A DNA stretch of 32,899 nt, from assembly GCA_002383285.1 (NCBI GenBank), contig DFXU01000111.1:1-32899 (forward strand). The letters are read 5' to 3'. The notes under the pieces were generated by a model, which saw only the letters and a list, made by a program, of their open reading frames with translations, was not told where the DNA came from and searched no databases. Positions 8,132 to 15,475 of the stretch are shown here, one piece after another; position 1 is the first letter of the stretch, and every line of letters starts with the position of its first letter. The position numbers and the translations under genes are program-made. This stretch comes from Caryophanales bacterium UBA4100 (lineage in GTDB: Bacteria; Bacillota; Bacilli; Paenibacillales; UBA4045).

Positions 8132-9055
8132 TTAAACTATATTAAAAGAACTGCACAATTGTGATATAGTCCGATCCACTGAATCATAGGCAACTTGACA
8201 GGTTCCTGCTGCCTCATGACCTCCACCACCATACTCTCGCATCAAGTATCCTATATGAGCTTTGCAGCTTCTATTAAGAATACTGTGTCCACAAGCGATT
8301 GAGCAATTCTGCTTCTGGTATCCATCAACTATCCATATGGAGACATTCTGTTCTGGATACATCGCATACACCAAAAATCGGTTACCTGGATAGATCACTT
8401 CAACATTACGCATGTCCGTAATAATTACATTACCCTCAGTGCGTGTATACGTAGAGATCATCTCACGGAAGGAAGTGTCTAATTCATAATACCTACTGAC
8501 CCGTTCCTTCACGTCAGAGTCGGCCATGATCTCTTCAACACTCATATACGAGCATAAGTCTACAAGCTTCTCCATGAGCTGATAGTTGCTTATTCGATAA
8601 TCCCGATATCGACCTAATCCGGTTCTGGAATCCATGATGAAGGATAACAGGTCCCAGCCTTGAGGATGAAGAATATCATCTTGGGAGAATCTAGCAGCGT
8701 CTGCCTTATCGACTCCCGCCATTATACTATCAAAGGCTTCTCCGAATTGTGCTCTACCACCATAGTAGTCGTAAACGACTCGTGCAGCGCTATCTGCGAT
8801 TCGAGCCTCCCCTTCGAATTCAAAGCCTTCCTCTTGTGCTCGCTTCACCTCACTTGCATGATGGTCGAACCAAATTCCACAGCCTGCCATATAAGGTACA
8901 TTTGTTAGAATATCATTACTGGTTATCTCGATTATGCCGTCCTGCATATCCTTGGGATGAACAAATTTCATCTCCTCAATCATACCAAGCTTCCTAAGTA
9001 AAACTGCAGTTACTAATCCATCAAAATCCGAGCGTGTGACTAATCGCATCTTCAT
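8132..9055 (-). CDS. DHH/DHHA1 family phosphoesterase (exopolyphosphatase-like)
   Basis: A 307-residue cytosolic protein. Motif I reads 'TRSDFDGLVTAVLL', the DHH-like metal motif is 'WFDHHASE', further acidic residues appear in 'GVDKADAARF', and the DHHA1 substrate-binding motif is 'REYGGGGHEAAGTCQV'. Family members hydrolyse phosphodiester or phosphoanhydride bonds; known ones include NrnA/NrnB nanoRNases, c-di-AMP hydrolases and polyphosphatases. This subtype is often annotated as exopolyphosphatase without direct proof. Its gene lies immediately upstream of a GGDEF-EAL gene, which suggests action on a nucleotide such as pGpG. Either ATG 9055 or ATG 9049 may be the start; AGAGGGG is better spaced for 9049. 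Confidence 0.87.
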   Translation of the reverse strand: MKMRLVTRSDFDGLVTAVLLRKLGMIEEMKFVHPKDMQDGIIEITSNDILTNVPYMAGCGIWFDHHASEVKRAQEEGFEFEGEARIADSAARVVYDYYGGRAQFGEAFDSIMAGVDKADAARFSQDDILHPQGWDLLSFIMDSRTGLGRYRDYRISNYQLMEKLVDLCSYMSVEEIMADSDVKERVSRYYELDTSFREMISTYTRTEGNVIITDMRNVEVIYPGNRFLVYAMYPEQNVSIWIVDGYQKQNCSIACGHSILNRSCKAHIGYLMREYGGGGHEAAGTCQVAYDSVDRTISQLCSSFNIV

Positions 9056-9153
9056 TACCCCTCTTCAATAGCGATTCATATCCTATAATAGGATAATAAC
9101 AGACCCATTTTTTCTTTGGCAATACTTTATAGGAAAATAGTCCTATATACCAT

Positions 9154-9192
9154 AAAAAAGACGTACAAGTTATACACCTGTACGTCTTTTTT
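9154..9192. terminator. Bidirectional terminator overlapping a gene's stop codon
   Basis: A perfect 14-bp stem, AAAAAAGACGTACA (9154-9167) with TGTACGTCTTTTTT (9179-9192), has an 11-nt loop. The A and T tracts make it a good terminator in both directions. The stop codon of the small minus-strand gene (9170-9172) lies in the loop, so the gene's last codons form one arm. Confidence 0.85.
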
Positions 9193-9382
9193 GATTATTC
9201 GACTTTTTTGTTTGTTGATGCTTCATGGCTTGCACACTAGTAGAATGCTGATTTGGTTGTTTGTTGTTCGATTGCTGTTCCTTCTTCTGTGCCAGCTTGC
9301 GTTTGATGGCTTCCTCAAGAGTTATCTTCTTAGGCTGCCCAGCTTCCACCACTTCTTCGGGTGTATTGGTTGAATCTGTCAT
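9170..9382 (-). CDS. Small basic hydrophilic protein of unknown function
   Basis: A 70-residue protein, very polar and rich in Gln, Asn and Lys. Only one segment looks structured ('PKKITLEEAIKRKLAQKKEQ', a probable helix); the rest is probably disordered, ending in 'NQKRRTGV'. The start is supported by GAGGTGATGAC directly before ATG 9382. A strong terminator overlaps its 3' end. It may be the last gene of a unit with the pseudouridine synthase upstream (80 bases away). No family is recognised. A nucleic-acid-binding role could be guessed from its charge but nothing shows it. Confidence 0.65.
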   Translation of the reverse strand: MTDSTNTPEEVVEAGQPKKITLEEAIKRKLAQKKEQQSNNKQPNQHSTSVQAMKHQQTKKSNNQKRRTGV

Positions 9383-9462
9383 GTCATCACCTCAATATCA
9401 TCAATCTACCTATTATAATAGCATATTCTGAGCGAAACAGGTATTAGCTGCAACAATGAGCT

Positions 9463-10167
9463 TTAACGTGCTTTTAATGTCATCTTCAGCTGACTTAATT
9501 CCTGTTCAGTTAGATTACGCCAAGCACCATTCTTTAATCCATTCAGTTTTATGTTCATGATACGTACTCGTTGTAGACGTACAACCTTTAATCCAAGAGC
9601 TGAACACATTCTACGGATTTGCCTATTCAGACCTTGAGTCAGAATAATCCTAAATACACGTTCACTTATACGTGTAACTTCACAAGGTTTCGTTATCGTA
9701 CCTAGAATTTCCACACCGTTTGCCATTGCCTTAACAAAGGCTGGCGTTACAGGACCGTCGACTGTGACGATATACTCCTTCTCATGATTATGTTCTGCAC
9801 GTAAGATCTCATTCACGATATCTCCATTATTCGTCAAGAGAATGAGTCCTTCCGAATCCTTATCCAGTCTCCCGATGGGGAATATGCGCTCTGGATGATT
9901 AACATAATCAACAATATTCCCTCTAACATGCCCTTCCGTTGTTGATGTAATTCCTACAGGCTTATTCAATACGATGTATACATGCTGCTTCTTCATACCT
10001 AATGGCTTACCATCAAGTCGAACGTTATCCTCCGGTGTGACAACACTCCCTAACTCCGCAACAACTCCGTTAATCGTAACTCGGTTCGCGGCAACAAGCT
10101 TGTCCGCTTCACGTCTAGATACAATGCCTGTCTCACTAATATACTTGTTAATCCGCACGTCGGTCAC
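9463..10167 (-). CDS. rluF: 23S rRNA pseudouridine synthase, RluF-like
   Basis: A 234-residue RsuA-family enzyme. An N-terminal S4 RNA-binding domain ('RINKYISETGIVSRREADKL') is followed by a catalytic domain with 'FPIGRLDKDSEGLILLTN', where the Asp after GRL is the catalytic residue, and by 'LTQGLNRQIRRMC' near the end. The segments 'LNKPVGITSTTEG', 'NIVDYVNHPERIFPIGR' and 'VEILGTITKPCEV' resemble E. coli RluF, which modifies 23S rRNA in helix 74, more than RluB or RsuA. The start is uncertain. GTG 10167 gives the longest form, but GTG 10158 is preceded by AGGTGA at 5 nt spacing and begins directly at 'RINKY'. Confidence 0.88.
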   Translation of the reverse strand: MTDVRINKYISETGIVSRREADKLVAANRVTINGVVAELGSVVTPEDNVRLDGKPLGMKKQHVYIVLNKPVGITSTTEGHVRGNIVDYVNHPERIFPIGRLDKDSEGLILLTNNGDIVNEILRAEHNHEKEYIVTVDGPVTPAFVKAMANGVEILGTITKPCEVTRISERVFRIILTQGLNRQIRRMCSALGLKVVRLQRVRIMNIKLNGLKNGAWRNLTEQELSQLKMTLKAR

Positions 10168-10387
10168 CTATCTTCGCTTTTTACTTACTCTCATTATAGT
10201 ATATCTACAGCGCGTTTGACTAATCTTAAAGGCAGACTAAAGTTTTACTTCAATTCTGAGAAATAGTTCTAAAAAAAATCATACAAAATCATAATTTTAC
10301 AGCATCGCAAGCTTCTCAGTACCCATGTAAGATTAATAATGTGAACAACCCATGTACAAGAAGGCGAAAACACCCTGGAGGAGATAT

Positions 10388-11191
10388 ATGACAATACTCA
10401 GTAAGGTCGTCTTTATTACAGATGCAGACAGTGAATCTGGAAAGGCAATTCTTCACAACCTTTCCAAAGAAGGAGCCAATTTCATTCTGAATAGCCGATC
10501 TAGCGGCAAAAGTATTCAATTGGAATTGGAGCAATGTCATACCGCAGGAAGCAAGACCGTCGTGATTAATGTTGATCTGTGCAGTAGACCTGAATTAGCA
10601 GAAGCTATTGAACAAGCCGCTCAGCAGCTAGGAACGATTGACGTGATGATTCACAACAATAACCTGATTAAGCTTACTAGTATCGAGTTTGGCGAAGAAG
10701 ATGTATTCTTTGACGTGCTTAATGAGAATACAAAAACTGCTTTCGTATGTACACAAGTCGTGGGTAAACAGATGATTGCACAGCAATCTGGCAGAATCAT
10801 CTATGTAAGCTCCATTCATGCTGAGAAGCCAACCGGCTCTTCATTCGCTTATAGCGCATCGAAGGGTGCAGTTAAGATGCTGGCAAGTGAAGCTACTCTA
10901 TTCTTAGGTCGTCATGGAATTACTGTAAATTCGATTGAGATGGGTCCTGTTGAAGGAGATAACGCTGCTCTAGAGAGCACCTTCTCAACATTGTATGAGT
11001 CCTATCAGTATAAAGTTCCGAATGCCATTCTAGGTACACATGAGGATTTAGCTGCTCTAATTCTCTACATAGCTAGTGACGAGTCACGTTATCTGAATGG
11101 TGCAGCAATTCGACTAGATGGTGGATTCCTTAATCACTACATGGATTTCAGAATGAAGAAGCCTGCTGATCTAGAAGGAGGTACACCATGA
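10388..11191 (+). CDS. SDR-family protein with a degenerate cofactor loop
   Basis: A 267-residue short-chain dehydrogenase/reductase homologue and first gene of the catabolic operon. ATG 10388 follows GGAGGAG; an in-frame ATG at 10352 lacks a site. The active-site residues are kept: Ser in 'IIYVSSIHAEKP', Tyr and Lys in 'YSASKGAVKM', and Asn in 'LNENTK'. The Gly-rich nucleotide loop, normally TGxxxGxG, reads 'TDADSESG', and the NNAG motif reads 'NNNL', so NAD(P) binding may be weak or altered. It overlaps the next SDR gene by 4 bases and shares the rare 'RIIYxSSxHxxxPT' signature with it. This suggests duplicated subunits of a heteromeric enzyme, one possibly structural. The substrate is unknown. 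Confidence 0.88.
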   Translation: MTILSKVVFITDADSESGKAILHNLSKEGANFILNSRSSGKSIQLELEQCHTAGSKTVVINVDLCSRPELAEAIEQAAQQLGTIDVMIHNNNLIKLTSIEFGEEDVFFDVLNENTKTAFVCTQVVGKQMIAQQSGRIIYVSSIHAEKPTGSSFAYSASKGAVKMLASEATLFLGRHGITVNSIEMGPVEGDNAALESTFSTLYESYQYKVPNAILGTHEDLAALILYIASDESRYLNGAAIRLDGGFLNHYMDFRMKKPADLEGGTP

Positions 11192-11973
11192 GTATAGCTG
11201 GAAAGGTTGCCTTAGTTACCGGTTCAGGCACTGGCATCGGTAAGGGAATAGCTGTGGAACTTGCTAGACGCGGCTGTAAAGTTGCGATTAATTATAATAT
11301 GAGTGATGCGGGAGCAAGGGATACCCAGCAGAAGATTGAAGAGCTTGGTGGAGATTCCATAATCATTCAAGCGAATGTATCAGTGAAGACAGACGTTGAG
11401 AGAATGGTCAAGCAGGTCGTTGATCACTTCGGCACCATTGATATTCTAGTTAATAATGCTGCATTACAGCTTAACTTCGATTTCTTCGATTATGATGGGG
11501 CGACCTTCGACCGAATGATGAGCACTAACCTGAAAGGCTACTGGCAGTGTACACAAGCTGTCGTTCCTTATATGAAAGAGAAACAAAACGGAAGAATCAT
11601 CTATATTTCCTCCGTACACTCGAAGCGGCCTACCGACTTTGACACTCTCTACGCAATGACTAAAGGCGGAATTCGCATGATGAGTAGGGAAAGCGCCATC
11701 GAGTTAGCTAAGTATGGTATCACGGTTAACATCATCGAGCCTGGTGCTGTAGATGTAGGCAAGCAAAGCGCTAGGGAGTCTAAACCGATCGCTACACCGG
11801 AAGAAGCAGCTAAGATGAAACAAGAAGCCAACAAGATCTTCAAGAAGTTCCCAATGGGTCGAGTTGGTAAACCGTCAGATGTTGCATCCTTGGTATGCTA
11901 TATCGCTTCCGACGAGACACAATTTATGACAGGCAGCTCCATCCGTTTAGACGGCGGAAGCATGTTGTTATAA
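11188..11973 (+). CDS. SDR-family dehydrogenase
   Basis: A 261-residue classical SDR with all motifs: 'VTGSGTGIGKG' for nucleotide binding, 'LVNNAA', 'NLKGYWQCTQ', Ser in 'IIYISSVHSKRP', 'YAMTKGGIRMM' with the catalytic Tyr and Lys, and the C-terminal 'IRLDGGSML'. There is no acidic residue at the end of the second strand ('AINYNMSDAG'), so cofactor choice is unclear. The start ATG overlaps the previous stop (ATGA), with GGAGG upstream, giving tight coupling. In non-phosphorylative sugar routes an SDR oxidises either the sugar at C1 or a 2-keto-3-deoxy acid. Either step would suit the dehydratase and lyase genes downstream, but this is inference. Confidence 0.93.
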   Translation: MSIAGKVALVTGSGTGIGKGIAVELARRGCKVAINYNMSDAGARDTQQKIEELGGDSIIIQANVSVKTDVERMVKQVVDHFGTIDILVNNAALQLNFDFFDYDGATFDRMMSTNLKGYWQCTQAVVPYMKEKQNGRIIYISSVHSKRPTDFDTLYAMTKGGIRMMSRESAIELAKYGITVNIIEPGAVDVGKQSARESKPIATPEEAAKMKQEANKIFKKFPMGRVGKPSDVASLVCYIASDETQFMTGSSIRLDGGSMLL

Positions 11974-12015
11974 ATAGCCAATTAGTCGAAAACACAAAAA
12001 AGGAGAATTCAATTC

Positions 12016-13407
12016 ATGTCGAAACCGAACACGTATGAAAGTACACTTGCTCACACGAACACCTTCTCAAATCCTTCTGAGCTTAGAATCACTGACATTC
12101 GCTTCACAGATATCGTAGATGCGCCTATGCACTGTAGTTTAATTAAGGTGTATACAAACCAAGGCCTAGTTGGCTTTGGCGAGGTTCGTGATGGTGCTCA
12201 AAAGGAAACTGCACTTATACTAAAAAGCCGTTTGATTGGCGAGAATCCATGTAATATTGACAAATTGTTCCGCCGCATTAAGCAATTCGGAGGTCATGCT
12301 CGTCAAGGCGGCGGTGTGAGCGGACTGGAAATTGCACTATGGGACCTTGCAGGTAAGGCTTATGGTATTCCAATCTGGCAGATGCTAGGTGGTAAATTCC
12401 GCGACAAGATCCGCATGTATTGTGATACGGATGTGGATGGTAAGGATACAGGCACTGCAATGGGACATGCCTTGAAGGAGCGCATGGATCAAGGCTTTAC
12501 ATTCTTGAAGATGGACCTGGGTATTAATCAGATCTTCAACGAGCCAGGCGCATTAAACGCTCCGCTTGGATTCTTAGAAGAGATGAAAGCAATTAACAAA
12601 GCTTGGTATGGCCGCAAGAATAGCGCTAACAAGCTTAGTGAAGCTGAGTACCGCACACTACGCAACCGTCAATATGATATTTATAACATCGCTCATCCTT
12701 TTACCGGCATTCATGTAACTGAGCATGGTCTCGATCTTCTAGAGCAATACGTAGCTGATGTTCGTGCTGTTATCGGCTATGAAGTTCCACTTGCCGTGGA
12801 TCACTTCGGTCATATTGGTCTTACGAACTGCATTAAGCTCGGTCGTCGCGTAGAGAAATTTAACTTAGCTTGGATGGAAGATATGATTCCTTGGCAGCTG
12901 ACAGATCAATATGTGAAGTTGGCAAATGCTGTTGCTACACCAATCTGTACAGGTGAAGATATCTACTTGAAGGAGAACTTCAAGCCGTTGCTTGAAGCTG
13001 GTGGTGTATCAGTTATTCACCCTGATATTCTTACAAGCGGTGGTATTCTAGAGACGAAGAAAATCGGTGATATGGCTCAAGAATACGGTGTATCCATGGC
13101 TATTCATATGGCAGAAAGCCCAATTGCTTGTCTAGCAGCCGTTCATATGGCAGCAGCAACTGAGAACTTCCTTGCATGTGAATTCCACTCTGTAGAAGTA
13201 CCTTGGTGGGATGACATTATCATCAGCAAGCTTCCAAAGCCACTGTTGAATAACGGCTTCATAGCTGTTCCTGACGCTCCTGGACTTGGAATAGACGAGC
13301 TTAATGATGAGATTATCTCTCAACATATTCACCCGGATGTTCCTGGATTGTGGGAATCCACAGATCAATGGAATAATCATGTATCGAACGATCGACTCTG
13401 GAGCTAA
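12016..13407 (+). CDS. Enolase-superfamily acid-sugar dehydratase (mandelate racemase subgroup)
   Basis: A 463-residue protein with an N-terminal capping domain and a TIM barrel. Metal ligands are D262 ('LAVDHFGHIG'), E288 ('WMEDMIPW') and E314 ('CTGEDIY'). D337 ('IHPDILTSGG') and H364 ('MAIHMAESP') form the usual Asp-His dyad. The strand-2 motif is K165-M-D167, where mandelate racemase has KxK. An insertion of roughly 60 residues after strand 2 is typical of sugar-acid dehydratases in this group, which remove water from aldonates to give 2-keto-3-deoxy acids. The substrate (rhamnonate, galactonate, mannonate or other) cannot be told from these residues. The start follows AAGGAG. It is the third gene of the SDR-SDR-dehydratase-RraA operon. 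Confidence 0.9.
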   Translation: MSKPNTYESTLAHTNTFSNPSELRITDIRFTDIVDAPMHCSLIKVYTNQGLVGFGEVRDGAQKETALILKSRLIGENPCNIDKLFRRIKQFGGHARQGGGVSGLEIALWDLAGKAYGIPIWQMLGGKFRDKIRMYCDTDVDGKDTGTAMGHALKERMDQGFTFLKMDLGINQIFNEPGALNAPLGFLEEMKAINKAWYGRKNSANKLSEAEYRTLRNRQYDIYNIAHPFTGIHVTEHGLDLLEQYVADVRAVIGYEVPLAVDHFGHIGLTNCIKLGRRVEKFNLAWMEDMIPWQLTDQYVKLANAVATPICTGEDIYLKENFKPLLEAGGVSVIHPDILTSGGILETKKIGDMAQEYGVSMAIHMAESPIACLAAVHMAAATENFLACEFHSVEVPWWDDIIISKLPKPLLNNGFIAVPDAPGLGIDELNDEIISQHIHPDVPGLWESTDQWNNHVSNDRLWS

Positions 13408-13469
13408 TTTTGAAACACTGATAGTCCAGAAGAAAGTTGAAATATAAAATTATGAAAGAGGTGCTTTAC

Positions 13470-14375
13470 ATGAAATTTGACAACAAAGAAGATATTATCC
13501 AGCTTACCCCGCTATGGGAAGGCGAACGTTTCCCCAATGGTCGTCCAAAGGTATCTGAGAATGTTCTAGAACGTATGCGCAAAATTACTTTAGAAGAAGC
13601 TTGGGGTCCATTATGGCACAGAGGCTACAAGGATCAATTCGAGGGTGACTTCAAGATCGTTCATCCGAACAAAACAATGGTAGGTCGTGCAGTTACAGCT
13701 GTTATGGTGCCTAAGCGTCCCGATCTACATGATACATTACTTAACTATGGACATAACGAAGAAGGTCGTAAAGGGTTTTTCAATCAATGGGTAATCGATT
13801 CCATCGGTGAAGATGATGTTGTTGTTGTAGATATGTTCGACAAGATTTACAAAGGTACTTATATCGGCGGAAATCTCGGAACAGCTATCTCCACTCGTAC
13901 CAAAAGAGGCGGAGCAGTAATCTGGGGTGGTATTCGTGACAATCAACAGGTTGTTGAAATCGAGAATATTAATGTATTCCACCGTGGCAGTGATCCTACA
14001 GCGATTGAGGATTGTACAATGGTAGGTATGAACGTACCTACTCGTATCGGTCGTGCCGTCTGTCTTCCTGGCGACATTGTATTGGCTACTCCTGCTGGTG
14101 TAATCTTCATCCCTCCTCACCTTGCAGAGCTAGTGGTTATCGGCGCTGAGAAATCACAGGTTCGTGACGTATTCGGCTTCGTGCGACTAAGAGAAGGAAC
14201 TTACACTACAGCACAGATCGATTCAAACTGGCCAGTAGCGCTATGGGAGGATTTCAAAAACTGGTTCGACAACGACGATGCGGCTAAGATTTACCGTCAC
14301 CTAACTTGGGATGATGAGCTAGCAGAAGCGAAGAAGCTTGATCAACAAGGACCTTCTAGTGACGTTCGTTTGTAG
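13470..14375 (+). CDS. RraA-like family protein (candidate HMG/CHA-type aldolase or lyase)
   Basis: A 301-residue protein with an RraA-like core. Key stretches are 'VGRAVTAVMVP', 'DVVVVDMFDKIYKGTYIGGN', 'RGGAVIWGGIRDNQQV' with the Arg-Asp pair that binds metal and pyruvate enolate in this family, and 'PGDIVLATPAGVIFIPP'. It is longer than RraA (about 160 residues) because of added N- and C-terminal segments. Many such proteins are class II aldolases or decarboxylases releasing pyruvate, for example 4-hydroxy-4-methyl-2-oxoglutarate aldolase. ATG 13470 follows AGAGGTG; the upstream ATG at 13437 has no site. It is last in the operon and followed by a strong terminator, which places it as the likely C-C cleavage step after the dehydratase. 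That role is inferred. Confidence 0.85.
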   Translation: MKFDNKEDIIQLTPLWEGERFPNGRPKVSENVLERMRKITLEEAWGPLWHRGYKDQFEGDFKIVHPNKTMVGRAVTAVMVPKRPDLHDTLLNYGHNEEGRKGFFNQWVIDSIGEDDVVVVDMFDKIYKGTYIGGNLGTAISTRTKRGGAVIWGGIRDNQQVVEIENINVFHRGSDPTAIEDCTMVGMNVPTRIGRAVCLPGDIVLATPAGVIFIPPHLAELVVIGAEKSQVRDVFGFVRLREGTYTTAQIDSNWPVALWEDFKNWFDNDDAAKIYRHLTWDDELAEAKKLDQQGPSSDVRL

Positions 14376-14393
14376 AAACATATAACTTTACCT

Positions 14394-14436
14394 AAGCTGA
14401 CCGCCATGCATAATTGCATGGCGGTCAGCTTTTTAT
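14394..14436 (+). terminator. Strong intrinsic terminator of the SDR-dehydratase-RraA operon
   Basis: A perfect stem of at least 16 bp (14395-14410 with 14415-14430, extended by one A-T pair) has a TAAT loop and is followed by TTTTTATTATT on the plus strand. It ends the four-gene operon. On the minus strand the T-run is weak. Confidence 0.93.
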
Positions 14437-14454
14437 TATTGACGATGACCTTTC

Positions 14455-15357
14455 TTATAGCTGATGGCTGGTTCTATATTTATGCGGTGTCGTTCCAGTT
14501 ATCTTCTTAAACAGGCTGTTAAAAAATTTAATATCCTTATACCCAACTATTTGGGCGATTGTTGATATCTTGTCTGTTGTTCTCGTCAATAGCTTACAGC
14601 TTGATTCAATCCGACACTTATGCACATAAGCAATGAAGGACATATGGTATCTCTCTTTAAATCGTCTTCGAAAGTGGCGTTCGCTAACACCTACTTCTGT
14701 TGCAAGTATTTGCACCGAAGCTACATCTATGCAATGAGCTTGAACACGTTTGGCAATCGTATCAATCGCAATATCAGTCTGCCTCTGAGGCTGTTGTTTC
14801 ACCCGTTCATGCAAGAAGGTTGATGAGCTCTCTTGAAATCTCTGCATGTTAATTAATAGGCGTGTGACCTCTACCTGGAGGAGTAATAAGAAGTTTGGTC
14901 TCTGTAATTGATACTCCTCTAGCATTAGATCGAATGATTGCTGAAACATGTCGTCACGATCACGAAGCTGAAGCCAATCCTGTGTCGGATAAGGTGTTAG
15001 GAGCAAATGACTAATCTCATCATCCACTAAGAGCTGTTGCAGCATTCGCCTTACAAATTGTTCATTAAACAAACAATTATATACAACTAGATGACCTCGA
15101 CTTGGTGTAGGCGTTGCTGGACGAAATACATGAGAGACCCCGACAGGTAAGAAGAACAAATCTCCCTTAACGACTGGTATCGTATTGCCTTCTATATAAT
15201 GGAAGCCACTACCCTCGCTCACATAATTAATCTCAAGGAATTCGTGACTATGCTGCTCCAAATTGAATGATTCCTCTATCCGATTAACAAATATAGGAAC
15301 ATTATTCGATAAATACATACTACTGTTTGTAATCGATACCACACGTTTAATACTCAT
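14455..15357 (-). CDS. AraC-family regulator with N-terminal cupin sensor
   Basis: A 300-residue regulator. The N-terminal half is a cupin ligand-binding domain ('HSHEFLEINYVSEGSGFHYI', 'GDLFFLPVGVSHVFRP'). The C-terminal half carries two helix-turn-helix motifs ('VQILATEVGVSERHFRRRFK' and 'ISTIAQIVGYKDIKFFNSLF') ending in 'TGTTPHKYR'. This layout is typical of activators of sugar-use genes. ATG 15357 follows GGGGAGG at 9 nt; the upstream frame to 15411 is not needed. The gene diverges from the GH78 gene across 118 bp and converges on the SDR/dehydratase operon, so either or both could be its targets. The ligand is unknown. Confidence 0.9.
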   Translation of the reverse strand: MSIKRVVSITNSSMYLSNNVPIFVNRIEESFNLEQHSHEFLEINYVSEGSGFHYIEGNTIPVVKGDLFFLPVGVSHVFRPATPTPSRGHLVVYNCLFNEQFVRRMLQQLLVDDEISHLLLTPYPTQDWLQLRDRDDMFQQSFDLMLEEYQLQRPNFLLLLQVEVTRLLINMQRFQESSSTFLHERVKQQPQRQTDIAIDTIAKRVQAHCIDVASVQILATEVGVSERHFRRRFKERYHMSFIAYVHKCRIESSCKLLTRTTDKISTIAQIVGYKDIKFFNSLFKKITGTTPHKYRTSHQL

Positions 15358-15475
15358 AGCTAATAGCCTCCCCACATGTCCGCTATGACCCGGTTGTTCG
15401 TCCGAATACACCCATGATCAATGCAGTCATTATACTTATAATATAATCAATTCAGTTTGTAAAGGAGGATTATCT

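Noticed and set aside
10352..10387. Longer N-terminus for the first SDR
   Set aside because: The extra residues include the GGAGGAG ribosome site for ATG 10388 and are not part of the SDR fold.
13737..14120. 127-residue minus-strand open frame inside the RraA-like gene
   Set aside because: It has no ribosome site or recognisable domain and lies fully opposite a conserved gene.
14455..15357. AraC protein as a direct rhamnose regulator (RhaS/RhaR)
   Set aside because: The cupin plus AraC layout is shared by many sugar regulators, and nothing in the sequence fixes the ligand.
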